This document shows, piece after piece, positions 60,824 to 64,000 of a DNA stretch of 64,000 nt (the stretch's first letter is position 1; each line of letters starts with the position of its first letter). Under the pieces are notes generated by a model that was not told the origin of the DNA, ran no database searches, and saw nothing but the letters and a program-made list of their open reading frames with translations. The stretch is from positions 3,286,001 to 3,350,000 of the forward strand of contig NZ_CP025198.1 of NCBI RefSeq assembly GCF_003325455.1, in the 5' to 3' direction. The translations under genes were made by a program, and so were the position numbers. Origin of the DNA: Acidipropionibacterium virtanenii (GTDB taxonomy: Bacteria > Actinomycetota > Actinomycetes > Propionibacteriales > Propionibacteriaceae).

Positions 60824-61696
60824 GTGACATCCTCCCCTGGCAACGAGCCACGATGCGACGCCGCCGCCCGGACCCGACACGCAGCCGGAATCGCCGTCCG
60901 GGCCGCAGACGCCGTCGTACGGGTCACCAGCGCACCGTCTGACACGTCATGGTGGACACGCCTGGACACCCTCGTGAGGCATCACATCGACCAGTCGCCC
61001 TCGATTGCCCAGCTCGCACTCTGGATCAATGATGCGGTGCGCTGTCTATCGGTCTCGATCGCAGACTCCTCCCGGGCCACAGCCGTCCTCATCGCCCAAG
61101 GCGTCAACGTCCAGCTCAGCGCGCTGGCCAGCGCGAGGGTCTGCCTCGAGTCCACCAGCCGCCTCAACTATCTCCTGGACCAGCAGGACCACCTGCTGGA
61201 ACACGCACTACTGATGCTGTGGCAAGACCTCAACGACGAGGCGCCCATGAACCGGTGGGCCCAGGACAGACAACTCGGCGCCGGCCGCCCGCACCTGCCC
61301 GAGGAGCTCGAGGAACTCACCACAGCCCTTAGATGGACCGTCAACCGTGAAAAAGGCGGCCGTTTCCGAAGCCTCCAGAACCCCGACACCGGCGCCAAGA
61401 GCTCCCTTCCCAGCGCAACGACACTGATCAAAGAACTTCCCATCGCCAGCGCCGAGCAGGCCTGGCGCATCACCTCAGCTGCCAGCCATAGCCGGACTTG
61501 GCTGCTGTCACACGAGATCAGCCACCCCGATGAACCCATACCTGCTGCCACATCCCTGACCGCCGCAGCAACCACCATCGACGCCGTCACCGCGACCGCA
61601 CGGCTTATCGGCACCACCTTCGACGTGCCCGCACTCCTGCATGACGCCGATCGACTCGCCACCACAACATGGGGAGCGCCTCCCACTTGGGCATAG
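60824..61696 (+). CDS. Uncharacterised helical protein
   Basis: I do not recognise this protein of about 290 residues. It is largely alpha-helical (SIAQLALWINDAVRCLSVSIADSS, ASARVCLESTSRLNYLLDQQDHLLEHALLMLWQDL), with no membrane segment or catalytic motif. Start codon is uncertain: GTG 60824 has TAGT-rich DNA before it, ATG 60797 and GTG 60740 are alternatives that enter transposase-remnant sequence. It lies between the Mrr-like gene and the repeat-rich gene in the accessory island. Confidence 0.6.
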   Translation: MTSSPGNEPRCDAAARTRHAAGIAVRAADAVVRVTSAPSDTSWWTRLDTLVRHHIDQSPSIAQLALWINDAVRCLSVSIADSSRATAVLIAQGVNVQLSALASARVCLESTSRLNYLLDQQDHLLEHALLMLWQDLNDEAPMNRWAQDRQLGAGRPHLPEELEELTTALRWTVNREKGGRFRSLQNPDTGAKSSLPSATTLIKELPIASAEQAWRITSAASHSRTWLLSHEISHPDEPIPAATSLTAAATTIDAVTATARLIGTTFDVPALLHDADRLATTTWGAPPTWA

Positions 61697-61706
61697 CCCA
61701 AGATGA

Positions 61707-63470
61707 TCAGTCGTGACTCTTGCGGATGATGCCGGTGAATCCTGTGACGAACAGTGTGACGAGTGTCCAACCGATGATGTGAGCCACCCATGATGTGATG
61801 ATCATTCCGGGACTTGTGGCAGGGCAGGCAGTATGTCTCACTGAGAAGATGATGGGCACAGCCCATCCGAGTCCAGCCTCTACCCGCTCAAGCCTGCCGC
61901 ATGCCGGCGAGCTGAACCACACGGATGCTCCGACCGAGGCGGCCGCGACGATGACGAGCATCACCAGGCTCCGCCATGACTGGTATCCGTAGCCGGTCGT
62001 GTGCTTCGACAGCCAGGCGATCGTCTTATTCCGCCATGGATGTCTGGTCTGGGAAAGGGCACGATGACGTCGGTCCTCCTGTTGGGCAATGAGGACCCGA
62101 CGAGCTGTGTCGTCATGACCGGCTGCTCGCCAGGCCGCGGCGAGCTGCTGCCAGGGTTGAGCCGCGTACTCGATGGTCTGATTGGCCAGCAGATCGATCC
62201 ACGCCCTCTCCTGGTCCTCCTCTTCCCCAATTCGGAGCGTAGGGAGTCCGGGGTAGGTGAGCCCGTCCAGGACCAGCCATCGGATAGGTGGCTCATCGCC
62301 GATGAAGGCTGGTGACAGGACCAATTGCCCTTCAATATGAGCGCCCAACAACCGGACTACGCCACGGTCCCCGCAGCCACCGTATGAGCCATTCAGGATC
62401 ATGTCGCTGCCAGCGACCAGGTTGTCGCAAGCCAACGCCAGCCCGTCGGGGTTTAATATCGTACCGCCGCATCGGAGCTGTCCGCCAAGATGAGCCCCGA
62501 GCAACCGGACTACACCTTCCGGGCCGATTCCGGCGCACCGTCCATCAACTGCTGTGATGCCCTCCGTGACCAGGTTGTCGGCATACAGCGCCGGCCCGTC
62601 TGAATTGGTGATGTCGGCGCTGCACTGAAGTTGGCCACCGATATGAGCCCCAGGCAGTCGGACTGCACCACGGTTCCCAGCACCTGCGCAAGAACCGTGG
62701 AGGATCACGTCGCTGTTTGTGACCATATGGTCGCAGACCAACGCCGGTCCAGAGGAAGCAATGATGTCGGCGTTGCACCGGAACTGACCACCGACGTGGG
62801 ACCCGTGCAACCTCACTGCGCCGAGATCATCATTTCCGGTACTCCTGCATCTTCCACTCACAGTGACGTTGCTGTCAGTCGTCAAATTGTCGCAGGCCAG
62901 AACTGGTCCGTCGGTGTTGGTGATGTCGGCGTCGCACTGCAAATGCCCACCGACGTGACACCCCTGCCATCTCACTGCACCGAGCCGGGTTGATGCAGTG
63001 AGGTGGCATCTCTCCAGGACGCAGTCGTTGAGAATGCGGGCTTGCTCCAGGTCCAGGACTGCGTTCGTATCCTCCCGAGTAGCGAGGATCGACACACGGA
63101 AGTGCAGGTGGTGCAGACTCGATCTGACTGCGGAGAACCCGAAAGGCAGCTCACAGTCGACGAACACCAAAGGCAGCCCGAAGGTGATGTCATCGAGATC
63201 CAGTCGCTCATCAAGAACCGCACCGATGATCCGTAGTCCTCGAGGATCCGCGTACTGACAGGAGGCGACTATCCCACAGATGAGTGCACGGACCACGGCA
63301 GCCCTGACAGGAACACGCCCCGCATAAGGTCCATCGGAAGAAACAGCACTACGCAAGTCATACAACCGACCTTCTGTAAGACTCCTTGCCAAGAGCTCCT
63401 CTGGTGCAGTCAGTGAACCGTCCCGGGGATGATGGAGGCAGTGAAGCCACGGAAAGGACTTCTCTGTCAT
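61707..63470 (-). CDS. Beta-helix repeat membrane protein, 5' end replaced by an insertion sequence
   Basis: The 587-residue frame holds four full repeats of about 50 residues and a partial fifth, each like GAVRLHGSHVGGQFRC...GPALVCDH, a stacked-turn (pentapeptide-related) pattern. Two C-terminal transmembrane helices follow (SLVMLVIVAAASVGASVWF and HIIGWTLVTLFVTGFTGII). The first 19 codons (MTEKSFPWLHCLHHPRDGS) are antisense to the IS3 element; native sequence begins at LTAPEELLARSLTEGRLYDLRSA (63413). The true N-terminus is therefore lost, and the IS supplies a fortuitous in-frame ATG. Function unknown. Confidence 0.75.
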   Translation of the reverse strand: MTEKSFPWLHCLHHPRDGSLTAPEELLARSLTEGRLYDLRSAVSSDGPYAGRVPVRAAVVRALICGIVASCQYADPRGLRIIGAVLDERLDLDDITFGLPLVFVDCELPFGFSAVRSSLHHLHFRVSILATREDTNAVLDLEQARILNDCVLERCHLTASTRLGAVRWQGCHVGGHLQCDADITNTDGPVLACDNLTTDSNVTVSGRCRSTGNDDLGAVRLHGSHVGGQFRCNADIIASSGPALVCDHMVTNSDVILHGSCAGAGNRGAVRLPGAHIGGQLQCSADITNSDGPALYADNLVTEGITAVDGRCAGIGPEGVVRLLGAHLGGQLRCGGTILNPDGLALACDNLVAGSDMILNGSYGGCGDRGVVRLLGAHIEGQLVLSPAFIGDEPPIRWLVLDGLTYPGLPTLRIGEEEDQERAWIDLLANQTIEYAAQPWQQLAAAWRAAGHDDTARRVLIAQQEDRRHRALSQTRHPWRNKTIAWLSKHTTGYGYQSWRSLVMLVIVAAASVGASVWFSSPACGRLERVEAGLGWAVPIIFSVRHTACPATSPGMIITSWVAHIIGWTLVTLFVTGFTGIIRKSHD

Positions 63471-63789
63471 GCCTGCACCACGTAAGTACCCCGGCGAGCT
63501 CCGGGAACGAGCGACCCGGATGACCCTGGACGCTCTCGAGGCCGATCCGGCGTCTCAGCGCGGCCTGTTCCGCCGCATCGGCGAGCAACTCGGAGTTAAC
63601 CCCGAGACGCTACGAGGCTGGGTCCGTCAGGCCCAGGTCGATGCCGGTGATCGTCCCGGCACCACGACCGATGAGGCCGCCCGGATCCAGGAACTGGAGA
63701 AGGAGGTCCGCGAGCTACGGCGGGCCAACGCGATCCTGCGTTCGGCCTCGGCTTTTTTCGCGGCGGAGCTCGACCGCCCATCCTACTGA
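63469..63789 (+). CDS. IS3-family transposase OrfA
   Basis: The 106-residue protein has an HTH (PGELRERATRMTLDA, then RRIGEQLGVNPETLRGWVRQAQVD) and a leucine-zipper-like tail (IQELEKEVRELRRANAILRSASAFFAAELDRP), typical of IS3 OrfA. The run of six T at 63753-63758 lies just before its end and would allow -1 slippage into orfB. Confidence 0.93.
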   Translation: MPAPRKYPGELRERATRMTLDALEADPASQRGLFRRIGEQLGVNPETLRGWVRQAQVDAGDRPGTTTDEAARIQELEKEVRELRRANAILRSASAFFAAELDRPSY

Positions 63790-64000
63790 TCTGTCAGTTC
63801 ATCGACGAGTACCGCGACGAGTTCGGAGTCGAGCCGATCTGCCAGACCCTGCGCCAAGCAGACATCCAGATCGCTCCGAGCACGTACTACGCCCGCCGGC
63901 ACCATCAGCCCTCCAGACGCGAGCAGCGTGACGAGGTTCTGAAGGAGGAGATCACCGAGGTGCACCACAAGAACTTCGATGCGTTCGGGGTCCGCAAGAT
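63759..64000 (+). CDS. IS3-family transposase OrfB (partial, reached by -1 frameshift)
   Basis: After a -1 shift at the T6 tract the frame reads ILLICQFIDEYRDEFGVEPICQTLRQADIQIAPSTYYARRHHQP and EEITEVHHKNFDAFGVRK, matching the N-terminal part of IS3 OrfB (integrase-type DDE transposase). The catalytic core lies beyond the window edge. The product is expected as an OrfAB fusion. Confidence 0.88.

Larger units (their letters stand above)
63414..64000 (+). mobile_element. IS3-family insertion sequence, left end
   Basis: The left terminal inverted repeat begins TGAACCGTCCCGGGG at 63414, 55 bp before orfA. orfA and the frameshifted orfB follow in IS3 order. The right end is outside the window, so the target duplication cannot be checked. 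The insertion cuts the 5' part of the repeat-rich gene. Confidence 0.85.

Noticed and set aside
1-64000. CRISPR arrays, tRNA or rRNA genes
   Set aside because: No regular repeat-spacer pattern and no cloverleaf with CCA-adjacent acceptor was found by eye. The 21-bp array at 830-955 has no unique spacers.

Overview
The window is high-GC DNA with tightly packed genes, many GTG starts, ATGA/TGATG stop-start overlaps and actinobacterial-style proteins. The gene set fits a facultatively anaerobic actinobacterium, most likely a propionibacterium (Propionibacteriaceae, Acidipropionibacterium-like). It includes respiratory nitrate reductase, a PKTIDND-type phosphofructokinase, malic enzyme, and a fused membrane/cupredoxin/NirK protein. 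The family-level assignment is inference. No tRNA, rRNA or CRISPR array was seen.

Region 1 (about 1-29.8 kb) is a nitrate respiration and molybdenum cofactor block. One minus-strand operon of about 10.5 kb runs narK-narG-narH-narJ-narI-regulator-moaA-moaD-moaE, with almost every junction overlapping. It is flanked by moeA-moaC, two Mog/MoaB-like genes, mobA, a HTH/TOBE molybdate regulator, modA and a fused modBC. NarK imports nitrate, NarGHI reduces it, NarJ assembles the enzyme, and the mo* and mod genes supply molybdate and cofactor. Interspersed are a catalase, a P450/flavin-reductase pair, a HigBA-like pair whose toxin lacks a normal start codon, a MazEF-like pair, an orphan AbrB gene between two hairpin repeats, and a VWA lipoprotein/membrane protein/TelA trio.

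Region 2 (30.3-40.2 kb) is the most unusual part. A short leader ORF ending MCMCMCPVSSCC precedes a dipeptide-type ABC transporter. The transporter genes are followed by two full Xi-class glutathione-transferase-like proteins with different active sites (CPFAH and CGWC), then a GNAT acetyltransferase fused to a third, cysteine-less copy. I read it as a cysteine-responsive (perhaps also methionine-responsive) uptake and salvage operon for thiol conjugates or sulfur peptides.

Region 3 (40.2-50.0 kb) holds a Dps protein, a Crp/Fnr regulator with an FNR-like box in its promoter region, a metallochaperone plus a P1B ATPase with a CPG motif, DUF309 and DUF488 proteins, a polytopic membrane protein, the 906-residue NirK fusion, and an ArsR-like regulator overlapping it. 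With Region 1 this gives nitrate to nitrite to NO. No NO reductase is visible here.

Region 4 (50.0-58.0 kb) is metabolic: malic enzyme, phosphofructokinase, a SatD-like regulator with a membrane partner, an aldehyde dehydrogenase, and an ABC ATPase/FtsX-type permease pair.

Region 5 (58.0-64.0 kb) looks like an accessory island. It holds gene-poor degenerate DNA, an Mrr-like nuclease of unknown architecture, a transposase remnant, an uncharacterised helical protein, a repeat-rich membrane protein whose 5' end is cut by an insertion sequence, and the left part of that IS3-family element running off the window.
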